The position numbers and the translations under genes are program-made. A stretch of DNA of 22,458 bases, from positions 1 to 22,458 of the forward strand of contig JBILOU010000032.1 in the NCBI GenBank assembly GCA_044374295.1, written 5' to 3'. Below the pieces are notes generated by a model. That model made no database searches. It had not been told where the DNA came from and saw only the letters and a program-made list of their open reading frames with translations. The stretch is from CAIZGX01 sp044374295. GTDB taxonomy: Bacteria > Bacteroidota > Bacteroidia > Flavobacteriales_D > Sanyastnellaceae. Of the stretch, positions 15,925 through 22,458 are shown piece after piece. Positions within the stretch are counted from its first letter, which is position 1, and each line of letters starts with the position of its first letter.

Positions 15925-15931
15925 ATCAATT
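15914..15931. promoter_or_regulatory. FNR/CRP-type palindrome over the -33 element
   Basis: AATTGAT-ACAA-ATCAATT is a perfect 18-bp palindrome that contains TTGAT-N4-ATCAA, the exact FNR consensus. Its centre (15922.5) is about 33 nt before the predicted start of the beta-barrel transcript and covers the -33 TTG. At that position a bound regulator would most likely repress. Confidence 0.5.
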
Positions 15932-16012
15932 TGATTTAACATTTCAACAACATTCAGTTCATAATCGCACAACTTTAAAAAAATCAATAGATTACGTTAA
16001 ATTCAGAGAACT

Positions 16013-16034
16013 AAAAAGGGGGCCGAAGCCCCCT
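16013..16034 (-). terminator. Intrinsic terminator of the OmpA-family gene
   Basis: Read on the reverse strand, AGGGGGC-TTCG-GCCCCCT forms a 7-bp GC-rich stem capped by a stable TTCG tetraloop, followed by TTTT. The stem lies at 16017-16034. It ends the OmpA-family transcript before the beta-barrel gene. Confidence 0.9.
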
Positions 16035-16056
16035 ATATTTATAATTGCCATTTAGT

Positions 16057-17052
16057 CTATTTGATGATTTTATAAAGCTCTTTTAGATTTGGCTCTAAGA
16101 TAATTTCAATCCTTCTGTTTCGTGCTTTATCGTTCACATCCAATGGGTGATATTCACTTCTTCCCGATGCAGATAATTGTGAAGGATCTATGCCGCTATT
16201 CGCGGTAATTAATTTGATTACCTCTGTTGAACGCAATACACTCAACTCCCAGTTGTCTCTTGGAATAGATCCACCTGAACTAATCTTGTCTGTATCTGTA
16301 TGTCCTTCAACAATAATATTCAAGTCCTTTTCATCTTGAATAATTTTTGCGAGTTGAATGATTGCAGATTTTCCTTCTGCATTGATGTCTGTTTTTCCTG
16401 AAGGAAATAACAACTGCGCTTCCATACTCACGTATACTTTTCCGTTCTCTTCACGAACGGTAATTCCTTTGTTCTTGTAGTTCAGCAAAGCCGCTTCCAA
16501 CTTTGCTTTTAACAACTCGCTAGCACTTCGCTGCGCTTGCAATAAAGAATCAAGTTCCTTGATCTTAACCTCTCTTTCAAACAAATCCTTCTGCGCCTTC
16601 GATAACGCTAATTGCTTTTCTTTAACAGATTTCTCAAGTTTGTACAACGAGTCTTCTTTCACCTGAAGCGCCTCTTTTGCGCGCTCCAAATCGCGAAGCA
16701 ATTTTTTGTTTTCTTCTAATGAGTTGTTATACAACTTTTCGTTTTTCGATAAAAGTTCGTTGTTCAACTCGTTCACTTTATCATACATCACACGCAGTCT
16801 GCGGTATTCTTTACCGTACAACGTGGTGTCTTCGTTCAACTTGTTAACTGACTTGGTTAGGGTTTCAATAGTAGCACCTTGCTCTTTCGTTGTTGCGCTA
16901 ACATTGTCGAGCTGCTTTTGCAGTTCTTTGATTTCAACGTCAGACTCGTCTTTCGCCGTTTTCATTTCAGCAAATTTTCTTTGAGGCACACAGCCCACAA
17001 ATTCTATAGCTACAATTAGCGCTAGGGATAAAATCACTTGAATCTTTCTCAT
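16057..17052 (-). CDS. OmpA-family peptidoglycan-binding lipoprotein with long coiled coil
   Basis: The frame extends 13 codons further upstream, but the ATG at 17050-17052 gives a lipoprotein signal ending in EFVGC (acylated Cys21), followed by VPQRKFAEMKTAKDE. The mature 331-residue precursor has a coiled coil of about 160 residues (about 25-195; heptads such as EIKELQKQLDNVSATTKEQ and ELLKAKLEAALL). The C-terminal OmpA/MotB domain (about 210-320) contains LLFPSGKTDINAEGKSAI, IIVEGHTDTDK, NWELSVLRSTEVIKLI, SASGRSEYHP and ARNRRIEIILEP. The domain binds diaminopimelate of peptidoglycan through its conserved Asp and Arg. The protein should tether the outer membrane to the cell wall across the periplasm, with the coiled coil as spacer. 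It is divergent from ybeY and followed by a strong terminator, so it is probably transcribed alone. Confidence 0.93.
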   Translation of the reverse strand: MRKIQVILSLALIVAIEFVGCVPQRKFAEMKTAKDESDVEIKELQKQLDNVSATTKEQGATIETLTKSVNKLNEDTTLYGKEYRRLRVMYDKVNELNNELLSKNEKLYNNSLEENKKLLRDLERAKEALQVKEDSLYKLEKSVKEKQLALSKAQKDLFEREVKIKELDSLLQAQRSASELLKAKLEAALLNYKNKGITVREENGKVYVSMEAQLLFPSGKTDINAEGKSAIIQLAKIIQDEKDLNIIVEGHTDTDKISSGGSIPRDNWELSVLRSTEVIKLITANSGIDPSQLSASGRSEYHPLDVNDKARNRRIEIILEPNLKELYKIIK

Positions 17053-17192
17053 AGTTCGTTTAATATCTTTCAAAATTGCGGCACAAATCAATCTTGAATA
17101 ATCCTAAGTTTTTGAATTGTTAACCACCCTTTGTTCGTCAAGTTTCGAGTAACGCTGTATTGTGATCAAAAAACAAGGGCATTTTCGTGGCC

Positions 17193-17627
17193 ATGAATAA
17201 CATTTCATTCCACAACGAAGGTGTTAACACTAAAACACCTTCAAAACGTCTTTTAAAGGCTTGGATTAAAGAATTCGTCTCAAATCACGGCAAAAAAGTC
17301 GGTGAATTAGCTTTCATCTTCTGCTCCGATGAAAAAATATTAGAAGTAAACCAAAATTTCCTCCAGCACGATTATTACACCGATATCATCACGTTCGATT
17401 ATTGCGAAGGTGAAATTGTGTCTGGCGACATCTTCATTAGCGTGGAACGTGTGGCAGAAAACGCTACGTCTCACAATGTAGAATATAATACTGAACTTCT
17501 CCGTATACTTGCACACGGGGTTCTTCATCTCATTGGTTTTCAAGATAAAAGTCCAAAAAATAAAAAGGAAATGACTGAAAATGAAGACTTGTGTATCTCA
17601 CTCTTTTTAACTAAATTCGCTCAATAA
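17193..17627 (+). CDS. ybeY: rRNA maturation factor / endoribonuclease YbeY
   Basis: YbeY is a zinc-dependent endoribonuclease needed for 16S rRNA 3'-end processing and ribosome quality control. The 144 residues fit the family. The core reads EVNQNFLQHDYYTDIITFDY, GDIFISVERVAENA and RILAHGVLHLIGFQDKSP. The first two zinc-binding histidines of HGxLHLxG are present (near residues 107 and 111), but the third (GYDH in E. coli) is replaced by the FQDK context, as in other Bacteroidota sequences as I recall them. A GTG at 17187 lies two codons upstream of the ATG at 17193; I prefer the ATG. mnmG follows on the same strand after 53 nt that contain a parS-like site. Confidence 0.93.
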   Translation: MNNISFHNEGVNTKTPSKRLLKAWIKEFVSNHGKKVGELAFIFCSDEKILEVNQNFLQHDYYTDIITFDYCEGEIVSGDIFISVERVAENATSHNVEYNTELLRILAHGVLHLIGFQDKSPKNKKEMTENEDLCISLFLTKFAQ

Positions 17628-17655
17628 TTCAATAGGCTAAACAGGTCGTAAAATA

Positions 17656-17671
17656 CGTTTCACGTGAAACA
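17656..17671. promoter_or_regulatory. parS: parS-like centromere site
   Basis: CGTTTCACGTGAAACA matches 15 of 16 bases of the bacterial parS consensus TGTTTCACGTGAAACA. The inner 14 bp (17657-17670) form a perfect palindrome. ParB binds such sites to segregate newly copied chromosomes. Sites near mnmG (gidA) and the origin are typical. It ends 9 nt before the mnmG start codon, so it may also influence mnmG expression. Confidence 0.8.
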
Positions 17672-17680
17672 TAAGATAAA

Positions 17681-19552
17681 ATGAAAAAACATTATAACGT
17701 CGTAGTTGTTGGTGCTGGACATGCGGGAAACGAGGCTGCTGCTGCTGCTTCGAACCTCAAAAATAGCGTTTTACTCATCACAATGGATATGAATAAAATA
17801 GGGCAAATGTCGTGTAATCCAGCCATGGGTGGAGTAGCTAAAGGTCAAATAATCAGAGAGATAGATGCTCTCGGTGGTTACAGTGGGATAGTCTCAGACC
17901 TATCTGCAATACAGTACCGCATGCTTAATTTAAGTAAGGGTCCAGCCATGTGGAGTCCACGCACACAGAACGATCGTATGCTCTTTGCTGAAGAGTGGCG
18001 CAACGCGTTGGAGCAAACACCTAACGTCGATTTTTGGCAAGACTCGGTAAACGAGATTGTTATTGAAAACAACCGCGTGAAAGGCGTAAAAACCGCGCTA
18101 GGCATAGAATTCACGTGTGATGCAGTGGTGATTACCAGTGGAACGTTTCTGAACGGAGTCATCCACATTGGTGAAAAGCAATTTGGTGGTGGTAGAATCG
18201 GTGAAAAAGCTTCGCACGGAATCACAGAACAATTGGTTTCGTTGGGTTTCAGAGCAGGAAGAATGAAAACCGGAACACCACCAAGAATTGACGGAAGATC
18301 ACTGGATTACTCTAAAATGGAAGTGCAAGACGGTGATGTAAACCCGCAAAGATTCTCATTTATTCATCAACCGAAAATAACCAAACAACGCTGCTGCTGG
18401 ATAACCAACACCAACAGTGCGGTGCATGAAGTCTTGGCAACGGGATTCGAACAGAGTCCAATGTTCACAGGTAGAATTACAGGAACAGGGCCCCGCTACT
18501 GTCCGTCTATCGAAGATAAAATTACACGCTTCGCCGACAAAGATTCTCATCAACTCTTCGTAGAACCTGAGGGTTGGAAAACTGTGGAAATTTATCTAAA
18601 CGGTTTCTCTACAAGCCTTCCGGAAGAGGTTCAACAAAAGGCGTTGAATCTAATTCCAGGATTTGAGAATGCGAAAATGTTCAGACCTGGTTACGCCATC
18701 GAATACGATTATTTTCCACCAGATCAACTTAAACCAACTTTGGAAAGTAAGGATGTTGCTGGGTTGTTCTTCGCAGGGCAAATCAATGGTACAACAGGGT
18801 ATGAAGAAGCAGCGGGACAAGGAATTGTTGCTGGTATTAATGCTGGTCTTTTTGTACAAGAAAAAGCTCCGTTTACTCTTCAACGAAACGAGGCTTACAT
18901 CGGAGTTCTAATTGATGATCTCATTACCAAAAGTACAGACGAACCTTACCGCATGTTCACGAGTCGAGCGGAATACCGAACATTGCTCAGACAAGACAAT
19001 GCAGACGAACGTCTCACTCCACTTTCCCATGCAATAGGTTTGGCTACAAACGAACGAATGGAACTTCTGGAAAAAAAGCGAGCAAATATCAAAACTGTCA
19101 TGAAGTCCATAGAAAAAACTTCTACATCCCCTGAAGAAATTAATGGACTCTTAGAAGAAAAAGGAAGTGCACCTATTGAGCAAAAAATGAAGTTGATTAC
19201 GTTGCTTAGCAGACCTCAAGTGAACTTAGAAGATATAATTTCTGTAAATAGTGATTTACAGGCGCAAATTTCAACGTTAGGGGAGGATAGGGTAGAAGTA
19301 GTGGCCGCGGTGGAGATAAGTGTTAAATATGCGGGTTATTTGCAGCGAGAGAAGGATATGGCAGATAAATTAACAAGACTTGATCACATTCAACTTTCTC
19401 CTGAATTCGATTACCTGAAGTTGACTTCTATGAGTATTGAAGCTAGACAGAAACTTTCGAAGATTCGTCCTGCTACTGTCGGACAAGCAAGCAGAATTAG
19501 CGGGGTAAACCCTTCGGATATTTCAATCCTGTTGATTCACATAGGAAGATAA
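17681..19552 (+). CDS. mnmG: tRNA uridine-5-carboxymethylaminomethyl modification enzyme
   Basis: MnmG (GidA), with MnmE, uses FAD and methylene-THF to modify U34 of tRNAs that read two-fold codons ending in A or G. The 623 residues match the family (about 620-630). Visible motifs: the FAD-binding VVVVGAGHAGNEAA (7-20), MSCNPAMGGVAKGQIIREID, SGTFLNGVIHIGEKQFGGGR, MKTGTPPRIDGRSLDY, the paired cysteines of QRCCWITNT (near 242-243), GTGPRYCPSIEDKITRFADK, and AGQINGTTGYEEAAGQG. Then come TSRAEYRTLLRQDNADERLT and the C-terminal helical MnmE-binding region. The gene sits between a near-perfect and a degenerate parS-like site. In many bacteria mnmG lies close to the origin. Convergent with the MORN-repeat gene after a 16-nt gap. 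Confidence 0.98.
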   Translation: MKKHYNVVVVGAGHAGNEAAAAASNLKNSVLLITMDMNKIGQMSCNPAMGGVAKGQIIREIDALGGYSGIVSDLSAIQYRMLNLSKGPAMWSPRTQNDRMLFAEEWRNALEQTPNVDFWQDSVNEIVIENNRVKGVKTALGIEFTCDAVVITSGTFLNGVIHIGEKQFGGGRIGEKASHGITEQLVSLGFRAGRMKTGTPPRIDGRSLDYSKMEVQDGDVNPQRFSFIHQPKITKQRCCWITNTNSAVHEVLATGFEQSPMFTGRITGTGPRYCPSIEDKITRFADKDSHQLFVEPEGWKTVEIYLNGFSTSLPEEVQQKALNLIPGFENAKMFRPGYAIEYDYFPPDQLKPTLESKDVAGLFFAGQINGTTGYEEAAGQGIVAGINAGLFVQEKAPFTLQRNEAYIGVLIDDLITKSTDEPYRMFTSRAEYRTLLRQDNADERLTPLSHAIGLATNERMELLEKKRANIKTVMKSIEKTSTSPEEINGLLEEKGSAPIEQKMKLITLLSRPQVNLEDIISVNSDLQAQISTLGEDRVEVVAAVEISVKYAGYLQREKDMADKLTRLDHIQLSPEFDYLKLTSMSIEARQKLSKIRPATVGQASRISGVNPSDISILLIHIGR

Positions 19553-19566
19553 TTTCATGTGAAACA
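19551..19566. promoter_or_regulatory. Degenerate parS-like site between convergent genes
   Basis: AATTTCATGTGAAACA agrees with the parS consensus at 13 of 16 bases. The right half-site (GTGAAACA) is intact, but the central CG is changed to TG. It occupies almost all of the 16-nt gap after mnmG. Binding by ParB is uncertain. Confidence 0.35.
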
Positions 19567-19568
19567 AA

Positions 19569-21068
19569 CTACTTCTTTTGCTTTAGCTTGATACCATCAA
19601 CCTTGTAGAGTTTACCTCCTTGGTATGTTACGGTATTGATATAATTTCCATCTTCATCGAAATACATCCAATCACCGTCTAACTCCCCGCCTGCATATGT
19701 ACCGCGCATTTCAGGTTTTCCGTTCGAATAAAAATATTCATGTTTTCCAACAGCTACTCCCAACTCGAAATTACCCTCGTACATTTTGTTTCCGTTTGAG
19801 TGCGTGAAGACCCATAGTCCTTTGCGTTCGTCGTCTACATAATCTCCTTCCTCTTTATGGTCATTAATAAAACGAATCCACTTACCCTGCTTCAAACCGT
19901 CGCCAAAATCACCCTCTAAAACTACGTTTCCTAGACTGTCATTTTCGGTGTAATGTCCATCTAACTTTCCCTTTCGATAGTATTCCTCTCTTAAAACAAT
20001 TCCAGAAGGATAATACCACATCCATTTTCCAACTACCAAATTATTCTCGTACTTACCTGATTGCTCCAACTTTCCATTTTCGAAATAAAACTTCCAATCT
20101 CCTACCTTCTTTCCATTTGAAAAACTTCCTACCGATCTAACTGAACCCGATGGATAGAAGTACTTCCATTCCCCAATTTCTCGATTCAACGAATCATACT
20201 TACCCTCTGCTTGCTTCAGATCGTTCAAATACAAGCGTGAGAAAATAATGTTTCCCGTGGAATCTAGCGTTTGAAAAATTCCATGCTTCAAACCATTCTT
20301 GGTTCCACCTCGTTCAATTACCCTTCCCTTCGAATCGTAAAACTTTTCAATTTTAACAAATTCTGTTTCTTCAGCATTCTCCTTCAAGACGCCTAATTCA
20401 TAAAATTCAAACTTCCAAAATTCTCCTTGCTTGTTATAGACTTTGAACGTTCCTTCCTTCAATCCGTTTAAATAATTTCCTTCTTCCTTCAACCTTCCGT
20501 TATCCCTTAAATCTACCCATAAACCGATTCGTTGTCCGTTCTTATTGAAACGATTAATCTTTTCTTCCGAATAAATTAATCCATTCTTGTACGTACGGCG
20601 TGTGATAATTCTTCCGTCCTCCGCGTATTCGAAATACTTTCCTTCTATCAGATTGTTCGTGTAATTGAATAAAGTTCTTTTAACACCAGTTGGAAAGTAT
20701 TCAGATGCTGGTCCTTCCTTGACATCTGATTTGTAGGAAATAGATCTTTCCATCCTTCCCAATGAATCGTAGAAGCATTCCAATCCGAATTTCAAATTCT
20801 CTTTGTACTCGATAGACTGCTGCAATGAACCATCAACCCTAAAAAACTTCCACGTGGAATCCAGCTGAAACTCTTTGCGATTACCCTCTGATTTCAGAAT
20901 ACCTGTCTCGTAATAATTCTTCCAATAACCGTTCGGCTTGCCTTGTTCCAAGAAACCTTCACTGCTCTTCTGACCATTGCTGTAAAAGAATACCTTGAAC
21001 TCTTTCTGGGACCAAACCGTTAGTTGTCCGGCCAAGAGAAAAGTGATTAATATTCCTATCGATTTCAT
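19569..21068 (-). CDS. Secreted MORN-repeat (YwqK-like) protein
   Basis: The 499-residue protein has a signal peptide (MKSIGILITFLLAGQLTVWS, then QKEFKVFF). The rest is at least 15 tandem repeats of about 20-24 residues built on the pattern 'Y-x-x-G-x-x-x-x-x-G-x-x-x-x-G-x-x-x-G-x-W', such as GKPNGYWKNYYETG, GEWKYFYPSGSVRS, GKKVGDWKFYFENGKLEQ and GKWMWYYPSGIVLRE. This is the MORN_2 repeat that databases label 'toxin-antitoxin system YwqK family antitoxin'. No toxin gene is adjacent, and secretion argues against an antitoxin role. An extended beta structure that acts as a scaffold or binding surface outside the cytoplasm is more likely. It is transcribed leftwards from the AT-rich gap; on the reverse strand TTTTG, 16 nt, GAACTTTG is a weak possible promoter. 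Confidence 0.88.
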   Translation of the reverse strand: MKSIGILITFLLAGQLTVWSQKEFKVFFYSNGQKSSEGFLEQGKPNGYWKNYYETGILKSEGNRKEFQLDSTWKFFRVDGSLQQSIEYKENLKFGLECFYDSLGRMERSISYKSDVKEGPASEYFPTGVKRTLFNYTNNLIEGKYFEYAEDGRIITRRTYKNGLIYSEEKINRFNKNGQRIGLWVDLRDNGRLKEEGNYLNGLKEGTFKVYNKQGEFWKFEFYELGVLKENAEETEFVKIEKFYDSKGRVIERGGTKNGLKHGIFQTLDSTGNIIFSRLYLNDLKQAEGKYDSLNREIGEWKYFYPSGSVRSVGSFSNGKKVGDWKFYFENGKLEQSGKYENNLVVGKWMWYYPSGIVLREEYYRKGKLDGHYTENDSLGNVVLEGDFGDGLKQGKWIRFINDHKEEGDYVDDERKGLWVFTHSNGNKMYEGNFELGVAVGKHEYFYSNGKPEMRGTYAGGELDGDWMYFDEDGNYINTVTYQGGKLYKVDGIKLKQKK

Positions 21069-21599
21069 TTTTCAAAGTTCGTTATGATTTCCATTTCAAA
21101 ACCTATTTGGGACTAACTTTGTTTTCACCAACATCTATTATCTAATTATATTCTTTATAAAAGGAAATAGTAATAGTAATAGGGCTGTTAATTCCGTCAG
21201 TAAGTTCTTTCTCGTTTCTTTGGATTTATCGTTATTATCATTGAAGTAACATGTTCTTAACAATTTAAAACACCTTAATTCTTTGAATTTGAATATCATT
21301 AAGGGTAATGAACATAGTTATCAAAATTTTTCCTTGTTCATATACTGTTGTAGGTAATAACTTATTTTATGTTGAAGAATTTCGTTCATAACAAAATCAA
21401 AAAAGTGAGAACTAAATTTTGATAAGAATTCATTCTGTATAAGTGTCACTTTAAAATGAAATATAAAATTTTGTTTTGAACAGTTATTCACAAGTTAAAC
21501 ACACAAAAAAGAGCAAGTTGTTAAAAGTCTCACCTTTCCATTCACAACGTTATTCAAAACACAAAAGAAAGGAATAAGTTTGTACAAATCTAAAATTTT
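21069..21599. other. AT-rich 531-nt intergenic region with DnaA-box-like motifs (possible origin region)
   Basis: No gene is visible here on either strand. The stretch is strongly AT-rich, with A/T runs such as the one around 21137-21165. TTATTCACA at 21484-21492 is an exact DnaA box (TTATNCACA). TTATTCAAA (21550-21558, 8 of 9) and CCATTCACA (21538-21546, 7 of 9) lie within 75 nt of it in the same orientation. The rpiB promoter probably lies at the right end and that of the MORN gene at the left end. With parS beside mnmG 3.8 kb away, an origin role is possible but unproven; no dnaA gene is in the window. Confidence 0.35.
21575..21582 (+). promoter_or_regulatory. Candidate -7 element of the rpiB promoter
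   Basis: TAAGTTTG matches TAnnTTTG exactly, 17 nt before the rpiB ATG. No TTG lies at the -33 distance; the DnaA-like TTATTCAAA at 21550-21558 is there instead. The leader would be only about 10 nt. Confidence 0.4.
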
Positions 21600-22028
21600 A
21601 TGAAGCTTTATATAGGGTCAGATCACGCAGGTTTCGAAATGAAAGAAACCTTGAAAACATGGATGAATACTGAATTTCCTTCAATTCAAATTGAAGATAA
21701 AGGATGTGAATCTGCAGACAGTTGTGATTATGCAGACTACGCGCATGCAGTGGCTGAAAATGTAACAGAAGATTCACGTGGAATATTGCTTTGTGGTTCA
21801 GCGAATGGAGTGAGCATTGCGGCAAATAAGCATGCGGGTGTAAGAGCTGCTTTATGCTGGACTGAAGAAATTGCAACATTGGCAAGACAACATAACGACG
21901 CCAATATTCTTTCTATACCTGCGAGATTCGTTTCATTGGATGTTGCTAAGGCTATGGTAACGACGTTTTTTAATACACCATTTGAAGGTGGAAGACATGC
22001 TAAACGAGTAGAAAAAATTGATTTGTAA
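21600..22028 (+). CDS. rpiB: Ribose-5-phosphate isomerase B
   Basis: RpiB interconverts ribulose-5-phosphate and ribose-5-phosphate in the non-oxidative pentose phosphate pathway. The 142 residues fit the RpiB/LacAB family (about 145). Key residues can be seen: Asp8 and His9 in IGSDHAGFEMK; the catalytic Cys65 in ILLCGSANGVSIAANKHAG (62-80), which also forms the phosphate-binding loop; His98 in ARQHNDANILSIPARF; and Arg109. The GSANG version in place of GTGIG differs slightly from E. coli. It is followed after 1 nt by the M28 peptidase gene, so the two are probably co-transcribed. Confidence 0.96.
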   Translation: MKLYIGSDHAGFEMKETLKTWMNTEFPSIQIEDKGCESADSCDYADYAHAVAENVTEDSRGILLCGSANGVSIAANKHAGVRAALCWTEEIATLARQHNDANILSIPARFVSLDVAKAMVTTFFNTPFEGGRHAKRVEKIDL

Positions 22029-22029
22029 G

Positions 22030-22458
22030 ATGAAAAAACTGATAGGAATATTTTGTGTTTGTGCAAGCTTTGTTGGTAATGCACAACGTTCTTTCGACGC
22101 TACTGATAAGCGTGACTTTTACATGAATAGCATTACGGTTAAAGAACTGAAAGAACAGTTATTTATTTTTGCAGCTGATGAATACGAAGGAAGAGAAACG
22201 AGTAAACCTGGTCAGAAAAAAGCAGCAGCTTACATTGAGAATTACTATGAGTCATTGGGATTAGAAAAAGGATCTATGACTGGTGTTCAGCAACAGAGTT
22301 TCCCTTTACGTAAGCGTAAGTTAACTTCAACCATTCTTACTGTAAATGGAAAGAACTATGAAAGTTCGAAGGATATTTTTTCATTGGATGCTGAAGGATT
22401 AGAGGGAACAAAAACATTTACAAAATTAGTTTTTGCTGGATACGGTATAACAGAAGTA
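22030..22458 (+). CDS. M28-family metallopeptidase, N-terminal part (runs off right edge)
   Basis: The ATG at 22030 opens a frame that continues without a stop to the end of the window (143 codons). It starts with a signal peptide (MKKLIGIFCVCASFVGNAQ, cleavage near NAQ). Then comes the N-terminal signature of Bacteroidota M28 (aminopeptidase Y/Q-like) proteins: ELKEQLFIFAADEYEGRETS, PGQKKAAAYIENYYESLGL, then a QQSFPL strand, and at the right edge FAGYGI, which in this family begins the PA insert domain. The zinc-binding catalytic domain lies beyond the window, so activity cannot be checked. It should be a secreted or periplasmic aminopeptidase. It starts 1 nt after the rpiB stop, which suggests co-transcription although the functions seem unrelated. 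Confidence 0.85.
   Translation, partial: MKKLIGIFCVCASFVGNAQRSFDATDKRDFYMNSITVKELKEQLFIFAADEYEGRETSKPGQKKAAAYIENYYESLGLEKGSMTGVQQQSFPLRKRKLTSTILTVNGKNYESSKDIFSLDAEGLEGTKTFTKLVFAGYGITEV

Noticed and set aside
15874..15987. Extended N-terminus of the beta-barrel protein
   Set aside because: The extra 38 codons cover a consensus promoter and its palindromes, and would bury the signal peptide inside the protein.
19569..21068. Type II toxin-antitoxin system based on the YwqK-like protein
   Set aside because: The protein is secreted and no partner gene of toxin size lies next to it.
1..22458. CRISPR arrays, tRNA or rRNA genes, insertion sequences
   Set aside because: I saw no regularly spaced direct repeats, no tRNA-like cloverleaf, no rRNA sequence and no transposase gene or terminal inverted repeats.

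Overview
The window looks like part of a chromosome from a member of the Bacteroidota, probably a flavobacterium-like lineage. This rests on several things: upstream sequences that fit the Bacteroidota promoter pattern (TTG, about 19 nt, TAnnTTTG); a stand-alone half glycogen-synthase followed by a DUF4270 lipoprotein and glmS; a secreted CarboxypepD_reg/plug protein; MORN-type (YwqK-like) secreted proteins; and moderately AT-rich DNA. The family calls come from reading motifs, not from a database search.

Layout. At the left edge is the first 23 codons of purF (minus), divergent from a plug-only TonB-receptor-like secreted protein. Then come a small hypothetical gene with a TTG start and a dicarboxylate/amino-acid:cation symporter that converges, with overlapping stop codons, on panC. 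Divergent from panC is a tight three-gene run: a half-length GT5 protein, a DUF4270 lipoprotein and glmS, closed by a hairpin terminator. A single-cysteine peroxiredoxin with its own promoter, palindrome and terminator follows. Positions 8884-15090 hold the most unusual block: a small secreted four-cysteine protein, a strong hairpin, then two overlapping genes for secreted caspase-fold (C14) proteins, one with a DUF4384-like C-terminus and one with a long propeller-like N-terminal region. A bidirectional terminator separates them from a minus-strand outer-membrane beta-barrel gene and an OmpA-family lipoprotein gene. Then come ybeY, mnmG, a secreted MORN-repeat protein (minus), a 531-nt AT-rich gap, rpiB, and the start of an M28 peptidase that runs off the right edge.

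Points of interest. A near-perfect parS palindrome (15 of 16) lies 9 nt before mnmG. A degenerate copy fills the gap after mnmG. The AT-rich gap before rpiB has an exact DnaA box plus two near matches. Together these raise the possibility that the right side of the window is close to the replication origin. The secreted caspase pair with its small cysteine-rich neighbour is the best candidate for an undescribed system. A perfect FNR-type palindrome lies over the -33 element of the beta-barrel gene's promoter, and the half-length GT5 protein has lost the motifs needed for catalysis.
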